The notes under the pieces: model-generated
What the model was told of the DNA's origin: nothing
What the model saw: only the letters and a program-made list of their open reading frames with translations
Database searches by the model: none
Translations under genes and position numbers: made by a program
NCBI RefSeq assembly: GCF_029854155.1
Contig: NZ_CP122958.1
Span: forward strand, 555,001 to 619,000
Reading direction: 5' to 3'
DNA from: Methanonatronarchaeum sp. AMET-Sl
Lineage (GTDB): Archaea; Halobacteriota; Methanonatronarchaeia; Methanonatronarchaeales; Methanonatronarchaeaceae
DNA length: 64,000 nt
In this document: piece by piece, positions 19,721 to 28,445 of the stretch
Layout of the letters: each line of letters begins with the position of its first letter
Numbering within the stretch: position 1 is the stretch's first letter

Positions 19721-20539
19721 CTATATTTTGATAAAAGCATCAGGGTTGTAAACATCTTTTAAAACTGGGTGTTCCCAACGAATATTCAATCCCCAATACC
19801 CTCCCCCCTCCCTATCAGTTATTATGTAATCATATTCTCCCAATAAAAAAGGTATTTTTTGGTTTTTATATTTGAAAAAACGCTTAAGGGCTTCAGAATA
19901 TTTCCTCAAAGTCTCTCTTTTTTTCATTTGAACACTTGGGTGCTTAAAATCTTCAATTAATTCTGATGGGGTTGGACACAAAACTTGTTCTTCGATTATC
20001 TTTTGACTATCATACCCATCATAAGAGCATGCTTCATAAAGTGAGACCCAATTAAATGGTTTATTATTTGCTTCTTCTACGACTATAATGGGGAACAATC
20101 TACCTTCACCACATTTATCACAAAAAGGAAAATTTATATCCAATATCTCAAATTCTCGGGCTTTTCTATCAAACAGAGCTATATAATAATCCCCCCAGTC
20201 ATATTGACTTTTTTCATAATCTATAAGACTTTTATAATCTAGGTTTGTGGTCACATCGAAACGAGCAGGCCCATTATAATCTCCTGAAAAATCAGAATTA
20301 TCACCAGCGTCTAAGGTTGGTGTGAGACTAAGTTTAGTTTCGAATTTTTTATAAAAAAATAGTTCCGCTTCCAACCCTGCTTTCCAGGTGGAAGGTATAT
20401 CCTTAGTTTCTAGAAATTCTTTGGCTGATCTAATATTTTCTCCATTAAACTTATAAAAAAGGCGATTTCTTAATAGAAGGTATTTTTGAAAATTCTTTAA
20501 ATCTTCCATAGCTACAAATGATGTTAAATATATTTTCAT
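19721..20539 (-). CDS. unknown protein, possibly nuclease-like with a CxxC pair
   Basis: 272 residues, convergent with the type IIG gene. Visible features: GDNSDFSGDYNGPARFDVTT, where acidic residues and a strand recall restriction-endonuclease-like cores but without a clear ExK; and FCDKCGEGRLFP, a possible metal-binding knuckle with a second Cys pair not obvious. An in-frame ATG ten codons in (MEDLKNF) may be the real start. No family recognised; its place at the edge of the defence region is the only clue. Confidence 0.45.
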   Translation of the reverse strand: MKIYLTSFVAMEDLKNFQKYLLLRNRLFYKFNGENIRSAKEFLETKDIPSTWKAGLEAELFFYKKFETKLSLTPTLDAGDNSDFSGDYNGPARFDVTTNLDYKSLIDYEKSQYDWGDYYIALFDRKAREFEILDINFPFCDKCGEGRLFPIIVVEEANNKPFNWVSLYEACSYDGYDSQKIIEEQVLCPTPSELIEDFKHPSVQMKKRETLRKYSEALKRFFKYKNQKIPFLLGEYDYIITDREGGGYWGLNIRWEHPVLKDVYNPDAFIKI

Positions 20540-20880
20540 ACTTAGTTTTTTTCCTTATTCAATAAGATAAATCTCTAAAAGAGTTTAAATACAGCTAAAG
20601 GATTAAAAACACCGTTAAAAAATAAAGAAACAAGTAAAAGATAACATTTTAAAATCAGCTCAATTCTAAATAAAAACGTAGAAACCATTGTTTCTGAAGA
20701 AAATAAATTAGAAAAATAACTTTTTAAGTATCAATAAAAAGCAATAACTTTTCCAAGCAACTTATTTTAAAAGTTTAATATTTAATTTATTTTTCCGTTA
20801 GCTCTATATAATTCATTCTTTCTGCATAAACTTCGTTGTTCTATTTGTTCTTTTGACAGATATTCCCTATTTAGATAGTT
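20540..20880. other. intergenic boundary region with promoter
   Basis: 341 bases of very AT-rich sequence between the defence region and the membrane-protein cassette. The only clear signal is a TATA-like CTATATAAT at about 20804-20812. I see no direct repeat or tRNA piece that would mark an attachment site. Confidence 0.4.
20804..20812 (+). promoter_or_regulatory. TATA-like box for the provirus-like cassette
   Basis: CTATATAAT lies about 85 bases before the first cassette gene, with T-rich sequence upstream. It is the only strong archaeal promoter candidate for the seven-gene unit. Confidence 0.4.
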
Positions 20881-20895
20881 TTGTTTGGTGTTGTT

Positions 20896-21273
<378 letters not shown>

Positions 21274-21276
21274 AGT

Positions 21277-21867
21277 ATGGAAAGAAAGTTTCTTTTATTC
21301 TCCCTCCTACTCTGCGGGTTGATTGTTGCAGGTTCGGGGTCGGTGTATGCTGAAACAGGAACTCAAACGCATCAGGAGCTTGTTTGTGATGATGTTCTGG
21401 CTGTCGGTGAGTTTATCACGATTACTGAGGATGGTGAGGTCATTACCGATCTAACCACAATCACAGTTCTAAATAGCTCAGTTGACCTGGATAATAAATC
21501 TGTTTCTCTAGAGCTCAGCAGTTCTGAGTTGGTTGACGTTGTCTCAGTTTACATCGATAGTTCAGTTCTTGGTAATGTGAGTGTTGGTGATGTTGTTGTT
21601 TCTGGTGACCTTGAAATGGAGTTTGGTGAGCTTGAGGTGGTTTTAGAAGGCAATAACACTGCTTACTATGTTGAGGAGTTGGAGAATAACACGCATGTAG
21701 TGTTGTCTATTGAGTTTGATGGTGAATCTAAGGAGGTAGTGGTTATGGGTGGTTCTGGGTTTTTTGGTTGGCTTTCTGGTGATGTCGGTGGTTCTGGTGT
21801 TCCTGTTTGGGTTGTGTTGGTTGTGTTGGCTGTTGGGGGGTATATGTATTTAAATAGGGATGGTTAA
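21277..21867 (+). CDS. secreted surface protein with C-terminal membrane anchor
   Basis: 196 residues. An N-terminal signal peptide ([21 protein letters not shown]) is followed by a beta-rich, acidic, Thr/Ser/Val-rich ectodomain with several N-x-S/T sites and a C-terminal anchor ([18 protein letters not shown]) ending in NRDG. It overlaps the next gene by eight bases. The same layout recurs in the next two genes. Likely an envelope or cell-surface component of the provirus. Confidence 0.6.
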   Translation: MERKFLLFSLLLCGLIVAGSGSVYAETGTQTHQELVCDDVLAVGEFITITEDGEVITDLTTITVLNSSVDLDNKSVSLELSSSELVDVVSVYIDSSVLGNVSVGDVVVSGDLEMEFGELEVVLEGNNTAYYVEELENNTHVVLSIEFDGESKEVVVMGGSGFFGWLSGDVGGSGVPVWVVLVVLAVGGYMYLNRDG

Positions 21868-23479
21868 GTTGCGGAAATCCTTTTTTCTATCCCTCCTCCT
21901 AATCTTTCTATTTATTGTGGGTGTGGGTGGTTCGGTTACTGCAGTTGATACTTCAGAAAACGAAACCGGTTTTTTGAGTGATTTTTTTCGGTTGATTACG
22001 GGGACGACGGTTCATGAGAGGTATGAGACGACTTATTTGGGTGCTGGATATACTTGGATAATGGATTTTTTCAGCAGTGATGATGATTGTGGTGATGGTG
22101 AGTTGAACAGTGTCATGATTTATGATTATGGGATGCAGTTGTCTAAGGATGATAGTTTTATCATCAGTGCTTTTAATAATGAGGTAACGAATACGGAGAC
22201 GTTTGTTTGGAGTTTAGCTAAATCTGAGTTGCTTAAAGAACTTAATAATGGAAGTAGTTTGGAGGAAGCGCAGGTTAAAACTCAAAGAGTTATAGATGAA
22301 TACTACAGCAACATAGAATATAACATCCTTCAACAGGTCAACAGCCAAGTTATGTCTATAGAGCATTTGATGGAGGTTAATGCAGAGATTGAAACTATAT
22401 CCAACTATCCGTTTGAGGCTGAGTGGTATTATGATTATAGTAGTTGGCAGGATGGAAGCACTCAAACAGATACAAGGTATATGGATTTGAATTTGACGAA
22501 GTTTTATGATAGGGATGTTGTTTTGTTGAATGGGTCTAGTGTTTCAGTTCTTGATCACGAGCAGAAGGATGTTTCAAGTGTCCCCAACAACCATGGATCT
22601 AAAGTTTTCTATGTTTTCCCATACCCAGACAACGAACATGGCGTTGTCTGTGGTGGAGCCGCCAGTTCAAGAGATTCAAAAATATTGGTAAGCAATCCAA
22701 TCGGTAGTGATGGAGAGGTAATAGACCTTGATATCTGGGAAGACGTATGGAAAGATCTATATTCCACTCATGAAATGATGAAAGACAACATGGAAGTCTA
22801 CGTACATGAAGTCTACCAAGAATATAGCGACGGACTAAATCTAACTGGGGTTGTGGATCCATATGTTTTGGCGCAGCATTTGAATACATTGCATAATCAG
22901 ACTGGGTATTATGGATATGCTGGAGCAGAACTAGCCTTACTCGGAATAAACACAACCATAAACGACCGATTCATCATCGAAATACACGAAAGCAATGTTC
23001 TGCAAGATAACAGTACCTGGGAAGGCATGTTATTTACAAATGCAGCCCTTCAAAACAATATACTTGAAACAGATAGGACCTATAACACGGAGAATTATTC
23101 TGCTCCATTTTATCTAGCAACTGATGAGGGCCTGTTCTGGCTTTATGAAACCAGTTTCGAAATTCTTGAAATCATAGGTTTTGATGGGGAAAGGTTAGAG
23201 GAGGTCGAGTTATACAAACCAATCTACCACACAATTAATGCTAGCCAGTTTGAGGATGAGCTTAAACAGATAGCTGAAATCTATGATTTGGTTAGCGATT
23301 GGAGTGCTGATAGTGGTGATGGTCAGGTTGATGGCATAACTGTTGGAGATCTTGGGGATTGGCTTAACAGGGATTTAGGTGGGGTGCCGTATTGGTTAAT
23401 AATTTTAGGTATCGGAGCTTTCGTTTTCATTCGACGGGGTGGTTCTGGAGACAACGATATAATAGTCAGGCGGGAATAA
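21860..23479 (+). CDS. large membrane-anchored surface protein, spike (VP4)-like candidate
   Basis: 539 residues with a signal peptide ([18 protein letters not shown]), a large ectodomain rich in Asn, Tyr and acidic residues with many N-x-S/T sites, and one C-terminal helix ([14 protein letters not shown]) followed by a short basic tail. Size, topology and position after a four-helix protein match pleolipovirus spikes, which have a signal peptide and C-terminal anchor. The ectodomain has two Cys (in [10 protein letters not shown] and VVCGGAAS). The first third is G/T-rich and the middle A/C-rich. No enzymatic motif seen. Confidence 0.55.
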   Translation: MVKLRKSFFLSLLLIFLFIVGVGGSVTAVDTSENETGFLSDFFRLITGTTVHERYETTYLGAGYTWIMDFFSSDDDCGDGELNSVMIYDYGMQLSKDDSFIISAFNNEVTNTETFVWSLAKSELLKELNNGSSLEEAQVKTQRVIDEYYSNIEYNILQQVNSQVMSIEHLMEVNAEIETISNYPFEAEWYYDYSSWQDGSTQTDTRYMDLNLTKFYDRDVVLLNGSSVSVLDHEQKDVSSVPNNHGSKVFYVFPYPDNEHGVVCGGAASSRDSKILVSNPIGSDGEVIDLDIWEDVWKDLYSTHEMMKDNMEVYVHEVYQEYSDGLNLTGVVDPYVLAQHLNTLHNQTGYYGYAGAELALLGINTTINDRFIIEIHESNVLQDNSTWEGMLFTNAALQNNILETDRTYNTENYSAPFYLATDEGLFWLYETSFEILEIIGFDGERLEEVELYKPIYHTINASQFEDELKQIAEIYDLVSDWSADSGDGQVDGITVGDLGDWLNRDLGGVPYWLIILGIGAFVFIRRGGSGDNDIIVRRE

Positions 23480-23482
23480 AAC

Positions 23483-24022
23483 ATGCCTTCTTCGAACAGA
23501 AATGGTTGGTGTTGGGTGGGGGTTTTGTTTTTAATCTCCCTACTATTCCTTTCCTCCTTTCCATTAGTGTCAGCAGAGGAGTTGGAGGTGTCGGAGGGGT
23601 CTGTGGTTGAGGTTGATGAGGTAACTAGGGTTCTTGGTTATGAGTATAGTGGTGGTGTGCTTTTTATTGAGTTGGAGAGTGATTTGTCTCAGAGTGTTAA
23701 GGTTGTTGATAGTATGTTGGGTGTTGGTGGTGAGGGTGTTACTCAGGTTCCGGTGCAGAGTTTTTTGTTAGAGCGTGGCCATAACGTTATTGAGGTTGAG
23801 GTTGTTGAGTTCAGGGGTGATTTTGCTGTTTCTCTATCCACTTCTAGGGCGTTGGTGGTTGTTAGTGGTGACTCAGGTTTTTTGTTGTTTGATGGAGATG
23901 CTGATTGGAGTTATGTGCAGGTTGCTGGGGTAAGTGGTTTTTTATCCACACTTGTTTTGTTAGGAGTGTTAGCTTACAGAAAGAAGGGGGAGGAAGATGA
24001 AGAAGTATTTCAGAGGTATTGA
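23483..24022 (+). CDS. secreted surface protein with C-terminal membrane anchor
   Basis: 179 residues: signal peptide ([18 protein letters not shown]), a Val/Glu-rich beta ectodomain (about 30-150), and a membrane helix ([16 protein letters not shown]) followed by a charged tail. It starts four bases after the large surface protein and ends ten bases before the next gene. No family recognised. Confidence 0.55.
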   Translation: MPSSNRNGWCWVGVLFLISLLFLSSFPLVSAEELEVSEGSVVEVDEVTRVLGYEYSGGVLFIELESDLSQSVKVVDSMLGVGGEGVTQVPVQSFLLERGHNVIEVEVVEFRGDFAVSLSTSRALVVVSGDSGFLLFDGDADWSYVQVAGVSGFLSTLVLLGVLAYRKKGEEDEEVFQRY

Positions 24023-24031
24023 GGTGTTGTT

Positions 24032-24289
24032 TTGGCGCCACCGATAATGCCCGTAATCATGGCAGGCCTGGTCCTGATAACTGGTTATCTACGGGATCCA
24101 AGGCATTTGGGTTTGTTGTTTTTGGTTTATTGGTTGGTTCCTTTTTTAGCAGGAGCTACGGTTATATCGTTTGAGTTGGGGTTGTTGGATGTTCTGGTTT
24201 TCCAACCAATGGATTACTGGATCAACATCGCTGTTGAGCTATCTGTTGGTTTTGTGACTGGGTTTTGGGAATCTTTAACTCCCTGGTGA
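24032..24289 (+). CDS. small membrane protein
   Basis: 85 residues from a TTG start ten bases after the previous stop. Two to three membrane segments (MPVIMAGLVLITGYL, LLFLVYWLVPFLAGATVI, IAVELSVGFVTGFW). No upstream in-frame ATG or GTG exists before a stop codon. Probably part of the same particle or membrane complex. Confidence 0.5.
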   Translation: MAPPIMPVIMAGLVLITGYLRDPRHLGLLFLVYWLVPFLAGATVISFELGLLDVLVFQPMDYWINIAVELSVGFVTGFWESLTPW

Positions 24290-24329
24290 TTTTAGTTGAT
24301 TGAGTTTATTTGTTTAGTCTGTGGCTGTA

Positions 24330-24354
24330 GGATACGAGGTTCTTTCTCGTATTC
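24330..24354 (+). terminator. stem-loop terminator inside the cassette
   Basis: GGATACGAG pairs with CTCGTATTCC around a short loop (GTTCTTT) and is followed by TTTTATTT. It would end part of the transcripts between the envelope genes and the last two genes. Confidence 0.55.
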
Positions 24355-24402
24355 CTTTTATTTATGTAATGGCTGTATGAACGATTTGATTGAGTTATAG
24401 GG

Positions 24403-25155
24403 GTGGTTTGGTTGTCTAGGTTAACTGGATTTAATTTGGGTGTCGGGGAATGGATATCTGGTAACTTATTTAAGTTGATTTTGGTTTTCGTATTAGGGCT
24501 GGGTATCCTGTTTTTTGGTTTTGACTGGTTTGGGGTTGAATACCAGATAGCGTACTTTGTTTTTCTGGCTGGCCTAGTTGTTGGTTATCTTCCGATTCGA
24601 GAGGCTGTTGATTATTTATATAGTTCTGAGAGGGTTCCGTTGTTGGTGCTGGAGGCCGAGGCCTCAGGTATTGCAGTTTATGAATTATCTCGAGAAAAAT
24701 TCCAGAGTATCGAGGTTATGGGTGAACTAACAAGTTATCGATGTGGAACCGGAGATCTCTATCTAGCAAGAAAGTATGACCCCGAGTCTAATCGAGCAGT
24801 TGGTGTTTGGATGGGCTATATAGATGACCTCGAACTAATGAGATCAAAAGAAGCAATCACAGAACTAAGAACAACATTAACAGAAGAAGCACAAAAAGGC
24901 TTAACACAAAGAGTCCGAATCCGATCAATCATCCAAAAATCCCTAAACAAAATTCTAGGACAAATCATCCAAGACATAGAACAAGAAACCATCTTCAAAG
25001 GAGAACAAATCGAAAAAACAATCAACGAAGTCTTCCAAGAAACAAAACAAAACTACAAAGAAAATCAAAACCGAGAGGAAATAAAACCAGAAAAAAAAGA
25101 AGAAAGGTCATTAGAGAACAAAAAAGAAAACAAGGAGCGGGGAAATGTCGAGTAA
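24403..25155 (+). CDS. membrane protein with charged coiled-coil tail
   Basis: 250 residues from a GTG start. Two membrane helices ([36 protein letters not shown]) are followed by a soluble domain (about 75-150) and a long, highly charged helical region to the end ([18 protein letters not shown]). The position directly before the NTPase, which it overlaps by 11 bases, suggests that it anchors the NTPase at the membrane; pleolipoviruses have a comparable gene before VP8. Composition switches from G/T- to A/C-rich near 24800. Confidence 0.55.
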   Translation: MVWLSRLTGFNLGVGEWISGNLFKLILVFVLGLGILFFGFDWFGVEYQIAYFVFLAGLVVGYLPIREAVDYLYSSERVPLLVLEAEASGIAVYELSREKFQSIEVMGELTSYRCGTGDLYLARKYDPESNRAVGVWMGYIDDLELMRSKEAITELRTTLTEEAQKGLTQRVRIRSIIQKSLNKILGQIIQDIEQETIFKGEQIEKTINEVFQETKQNYKENQNREEIKPEKKEERSLENKKENKERGNVE

Positions 25156-26305
25156 GGATAATTTAGCTTGGAGTAGCTTGGAGCTTCAAACTAAAATCAA
25201 TGAGGACACAGAAACTTTACATAACCACACCGGTCTACTAAACCCAAAAGACAGATACAACAAACTACTCGAATACATATCCAACAACTATAACAACATG
25301 CAAAAAGAAACCCCCACACTAACCAACCACCAATACCAAGACCTACGGATCTACCGAGAAATACTAAAAAACCGATCCAGCAGGTATGTAGGCCAGGCAT
25401 TACAAACCCACAACATCCCAGTAATAAAACGCATAGCCGGTAAACCTCCAGAAGGTAATGACCTCAGCGGATTACGAACCCTACAACTACTTGAAAATAG
25501 GTTGCGGCAGGAAATCTATATCTGTTATATTGCAGGGAATATGGGGAGTGGAAAAACAGACTTCGCCATCCTATTAGCCGAACTATACCACACATGGCTA
25601 AACGGAAAAGTAGCCAGCAACATCAAATCATTCAAAGAAAAAGATAGGTATTGCAGTGGGATACAAGAACTGGAGACATGGCTAAAATCAGACAAACAAA
25701 AAAGAGAAAAACAAAGCAATAAACTCTTCATCTTCGACGAAGCAAGTAGCCATGCCAGTGGATATTCAAAAGACAGTACAAAAGTGGAAAGACAGTTCTC
25801 AACCTTACTAAAAAAATTCAGAAAATACAAAGCAAGTTTAATAATAATCGGACACACCGGCAAAGACGTACACCCAGATATCCGGCGTTTACTGAATGAT
25901 TATATTTTGAAGGTAGGGCGAAAGGAAGCAATCTTCTACAGATCAGTAACTGATGCGAAGGGGCGGGGACAGAGATTCAAATTACAGGGAATCCCTAAAA
26001 CAAACTATACATTCAACACCTATGAAAACACAGAATGGAAATGGAGAAATCCAGAGATTGATGAAAGGTTGGCGCCGGAGTTCATGCCTGAAATCAAGAG
26101 AGCTAAAGAAGTAGTACATCAAATCCAGGAGAAAGGGATTGATGAATACGTAAATAGATATAAAAAGAACTACCACCCAGGCATGGAAGAGGGAACTATC
26201 AAAAGCTTCAGAAAAAACAAAATAATAAAAGACTACAAAATCAACAAAAAAATCTATAAATTTGTCCAAGAAGACTTAAGAGACATCTACGGAGTTAACA
26301 GCTAA
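25145..26305 (+). CDS. P-loop NTPase, pleolipovirus VP8-like
   Basis: 386 residues. Walker A is GNMGSGKTD (131-139), Walker [11 protein letters not shown] (194-203), then [20 protein letters not shown], which resembles the sensor and arginine region of FtsK/HerA- or Zot-like NTPases. The phrase [12 protein letters not shown] is what I would expect of VP8-type proteins in haloarchaeal pleolipoviruses; this recollection needs a database check. It is probably a genome-handling or assembly motor. The gene is the last of the cassette. Confidence 0.65.
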   Translation: MSSKDNLAWSSLELQTKINEDTETLHNHTGLLNPKDRYNKLLEYISNNYNNMQKETPTLTNHQYQDLRIYREILKNRSSRYVGQALQTHNIPVIKRIAGKPPEGNDLSGLRTLQLLENRLRQEIYICYIAGNMGSGKTDFAILLAELYHTWLNGKVASNIKSFKEKDRYCSGIQELETWLKSDKQKREKQSNKLFIFDEASSHASGYSKDSTKVERQFSTLLKKFRKYKASLIIIGHTGKDVHPDIRRLLNDYILKVGRKEAIFYRSVTDAKGRGQRFKLQGIPKTNYTFNTYENTEWKWRNPEIDERLAPEFMPEIKRAKEVVHQIQEKGIDEYVNRYKKNYHPGMEEGTIKSFRKNKIIKDYKINKKIYKFVQEDLRDIYGVNS

Positions 26306-26475
26306 AGAAATTTAGTAGAGAAAATAGAGTTTTTATGTGTATATTTGGGGTGAACGAAGTTTTGAGATATATGTGATCTGTAGGTTATTATTAATAATTT
26401 ATTATTTCTTATATGCTAGTTATACTACACTTAAAATAACATGATTAAAATTAAGTTCATTTCTAACCTACACTT

Positions 26476-27675
26476 TCAATTTGATTTTGCTTCAAAAGTA
26501 CTCCATTCTTCGTTGCCAATAAAGTGTATATAATAATTTCCATCAATTGGTTCTGGTAAATCTTGATTCCAGCTGTATTGGTTGGTAAAGTCTTCTCCAT
26601 TTATCTCTACTATTTGAGCTCCCCAAGAGTTGACATACCAACTCCAATCTTGTTCTGGTGGGTCCTTTAGTACCCAATAATATTCTCCCTCTCCTTCATG
26701 TTCAAAATCAAGCTCTATAGGAGTGTAAATTTCATCTTCGAGCTCAAAAACTGCTATTAGCTCTATATCGTTATTCATTTCAATTGTTATTTCGCTATCT
26801 GTTTCTTGAATGTCTCCTGTCCATTCACTGAAAACCCAGCCTTCATCTGGGGTTGTTTCAATAGTTACCTCATCACCTTCTTCAAATATATGTTCGCCTG
26901 GTGCAGGGTTGGTAGTTCCTTCTCCCTCAACATCAATCGTCAAAGTATACTCTACAGGATCAGGGTCAGTTTCTTCGAATATTGCTGTTACCGTTTTGTC
27001 GCTATCCATGGTTATTGTTATTTCGCTATCTGTTTCTTGAATGTCTCCTGTCCATTCACTGAAAACCCAGCCTTCATCTGGGGTTGTTTCAATAGTTACC
27101 TCATCCCCTTCTTCAAATATATGTTCGCCTGGTGCAGGGTTGGTAGTTCCTTCTCCCTCAACTTCGATGTTTAGGCTGTATTCTTTAGTTGGGTCTTTAG
27201 GTTCGAGTTGTGTTACTGTTGTTGTCATTACTTGGATTGTTTTTCCTGATGGTTCGTGTATTACTCGGATCTCTATTTGGCTTGTTTGAGGTATCTTGTC
27301 TGTGGTTATCTGTATTTTTTCCCCCACCGACCATTTGTTGTCTATCCCATCTAATTTTGATAAGATGGTTGTATGTTGGTTTGATGTTTCTTCTAAATCG
27401 GTTATTGTTATCCTTGTGTTTTCTTTTGTTATTGAATCTCCAAATTTGTGGAACAATGTTATTGAGTGTTCTCCATCCCATGTTGCGTCTCTTATTTCAA
27501 TAGAGGTTAGTGGGGATTTTTCTGAAGGTATTGCACCAAAGACTGCCACTGAAAAAATTCCTGCGAGGATTACTACTATAGATACCATTAAAATTACACC
27601 TAGAACTGGGCTAACTCCACCTTGACATCCTAATATCTTTTTTAATTTATCCAGCTCTAGATTGATTAGTGACAT
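26476..27675 (-). CDS. type IV pilin-like protein with two tandem repeats
   Basis: 399 residues. The N-terminus (GCQGGVSPVLGVILMVSIVVILAG) is that of archaeal type IV pilins (DUF1628 type): a short basic leader, a prepilin-peptidase site at Gly, then a hydrophobic helix. After a beta domain come two nearly identical 77-residue repeats (YxLxIxVEGEGTTNPAPGEH ... DEGWVFSEWTGDI), the glycine-rich bacterial-repeat type common in cell-surface proteins, then a C-terminal domain. Four-unit growth or loss of such repeats is easy by recombination. A pilus or adhesin role is likely. Convergent with the provirus NTPase. Confidence 0.7.
   Translation of the reverse strand: MSLINLELDKLKKILGCQGGVSPVLGVILMVSIVVILAGIFSVAVFGAIPSEKSPLTSIEIRDATWDGEHSITLFHKFGDSITKENTRITITDLEETSNQHTTILSKLDGIDNKWSVGEKIQITTDKIPQTSQIEIRVIHEPSGKTIQVMTTTVTQLEPKDPTKEYSLNIEVEGEGTTNPAPGEHIFEEGDEVTIETTPDEGWVFSEWTGDIQETDSEITITMDSDKTVTAIFEETDPDPVEYTLTIDVEGEGTTNPAPGEHIFEEGDEVTIETTPDEGWVFSEWTGDIQETDSEITIEMNNDIELIAVFELEDEIYTPIELDFEHEGEGEYYWVLKDPPEQDWSWYVNSWGAQIVEINGEDFTNQYSWNQDLPEPIDGNYYIHFIGNEEWSTFEAKSN
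26812..27273 (-). repeat. tandem 231-bp direct repeat inside the pilin gene
   Basis: Two copies offset by 231 bases (77 codons): for example ATGTCTCCTGTCCATTC occurs at 26806 and 27037. The copies differ by a few bases, so the duplication is young or kept alike by gene conversion. Confidence 0.7.
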
Positions 27676-27797
27676 TTAGCGTCTAAAATATTCTATACGT
27701 TTAAGATATACTTTTGTAAGGTTATTTTTTTAGTTATATGCTTTATGTTTTTTAGTATACCTTTTAGGCATTATGTTTGTTTGAATTTTAGTTTTGT

Positions 27798-28071
27798 TTT
27801 TTGTTGTATGTTTTTGGATGTATGTGGGAGGATAGTATGTTATTTTTTATGGGAATGTTTTTATTATATTGGGTTATAGGTGTTTATTGTTAGGTTATTT
27901 AGGGGGGGAGAGGTTTTTTGGTTGGATATTCAGAAGCGTTTTAATTCCTATTGCATTATCCTCTCTCTTTAGCCTTAGCAAAAAATTTATTTATATTTAT
28001 TAAAAGTGTATTTTTTTTAGGCACTACATCACCCAGTCTCTATTTTTTATGTAATTTTTGGTGGGTTTTTT
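27798..28071 (+). repeat. 265-bp dispersed repeat R1, copy 1
   Basis: Matches 32601-32862 over its whole length with about 80-90 percent identity by eye. It holds a conserved hairpin (27908-27965), ends with TTTAGGCACTAC and a CACCC...GGTGGG stem. It sits between the pilin gene start and the first MITE-like element. No coding potential. Confidence 0.7.
27901..27972 (+). ncRNA. candidate structured RNA/terminator in repeat R1, copy 1
   Basis: GAGAGG (27908-27913) pairs with CCTCTC (27960-27965), enclosing an inner stem (TTTTGG with TCAGAA through G-U pairs). The copy at 32.7 kb keeps both stems with compensating changes (TTCTGG/CCAGAA). A third partial copy is at 46950. Confidence 0.4.
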
Positions 28072-28085
28072 GTTTGTTTTGTTGT

Positions 28086-28192
28086 GTAGTGCCTAAGTAT
28101 AGGGTTTGTTCGGACTAAGGTGATGTAGAGTACAAGTGGTTTTTAGGTGGTTTATTTTTGTTTTTGTTTTTTGGTTGGGGTTTAGTCACTAC
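28086..28192 (+). mobile_element. 107-bp MITE-like element, copy 1
   Basis: Bounded by GTAGTGCCTAA and its inverse TTTAGTCACTAC (one mismatch). The inner left end (TTTGTTCGGACTAAGGTGATG) equals the start of the gene at 39298 and would read GFVRTKVM before a stop, so this is an internal deletion derivative of a larger element of the 39284-40137 type. Confidence 0.6.
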
Positions 28193-28232
28193 TTTTTTAT
28201 AAACGGTGTTGTGGGTTTTGGTTGTTTGGTGG

Positions 28233-28440
28233 TTAATTGTTAAAACAGTTCATTATTGTGGTTTGGTTGGTTTTTTCTTTTATTTTTTGGAGTATTTGGA
28301 GGTATTCTTTGGTTTCTGGTTCGTCTTTACCTATCTTTAAGGTTTTTAGGTGTTTTGTTTTTCATGTTGATTAGTTTTTTATCTTTGGTTATGTCTATTA
28401 AGTCTTTGTTTGCGTATTTTAGTGATTATGTTAGTTTTCT
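28233..28440 (-). pseudogene. decayed C-terminal tail of a transposase-like gene, copy 1
   Basis: Minus-strand remnant reading SLKYANKDLIDITKDKKL, INMKNKTPKNL, then after a frameshift GKDEPETKEYLQILQKIKEK and a stop at 28233. The second copy at 38999 is frameshifted elsewhere, and the two repair each other. The ending resembles IS4/IS1634-type transposase tails, not verified. Plus-strand frames here (hydrophobic, TTT/TTG-rich) are shadows. Confidence 0.45.
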
Positions 28441-28445
28441 TGGTT

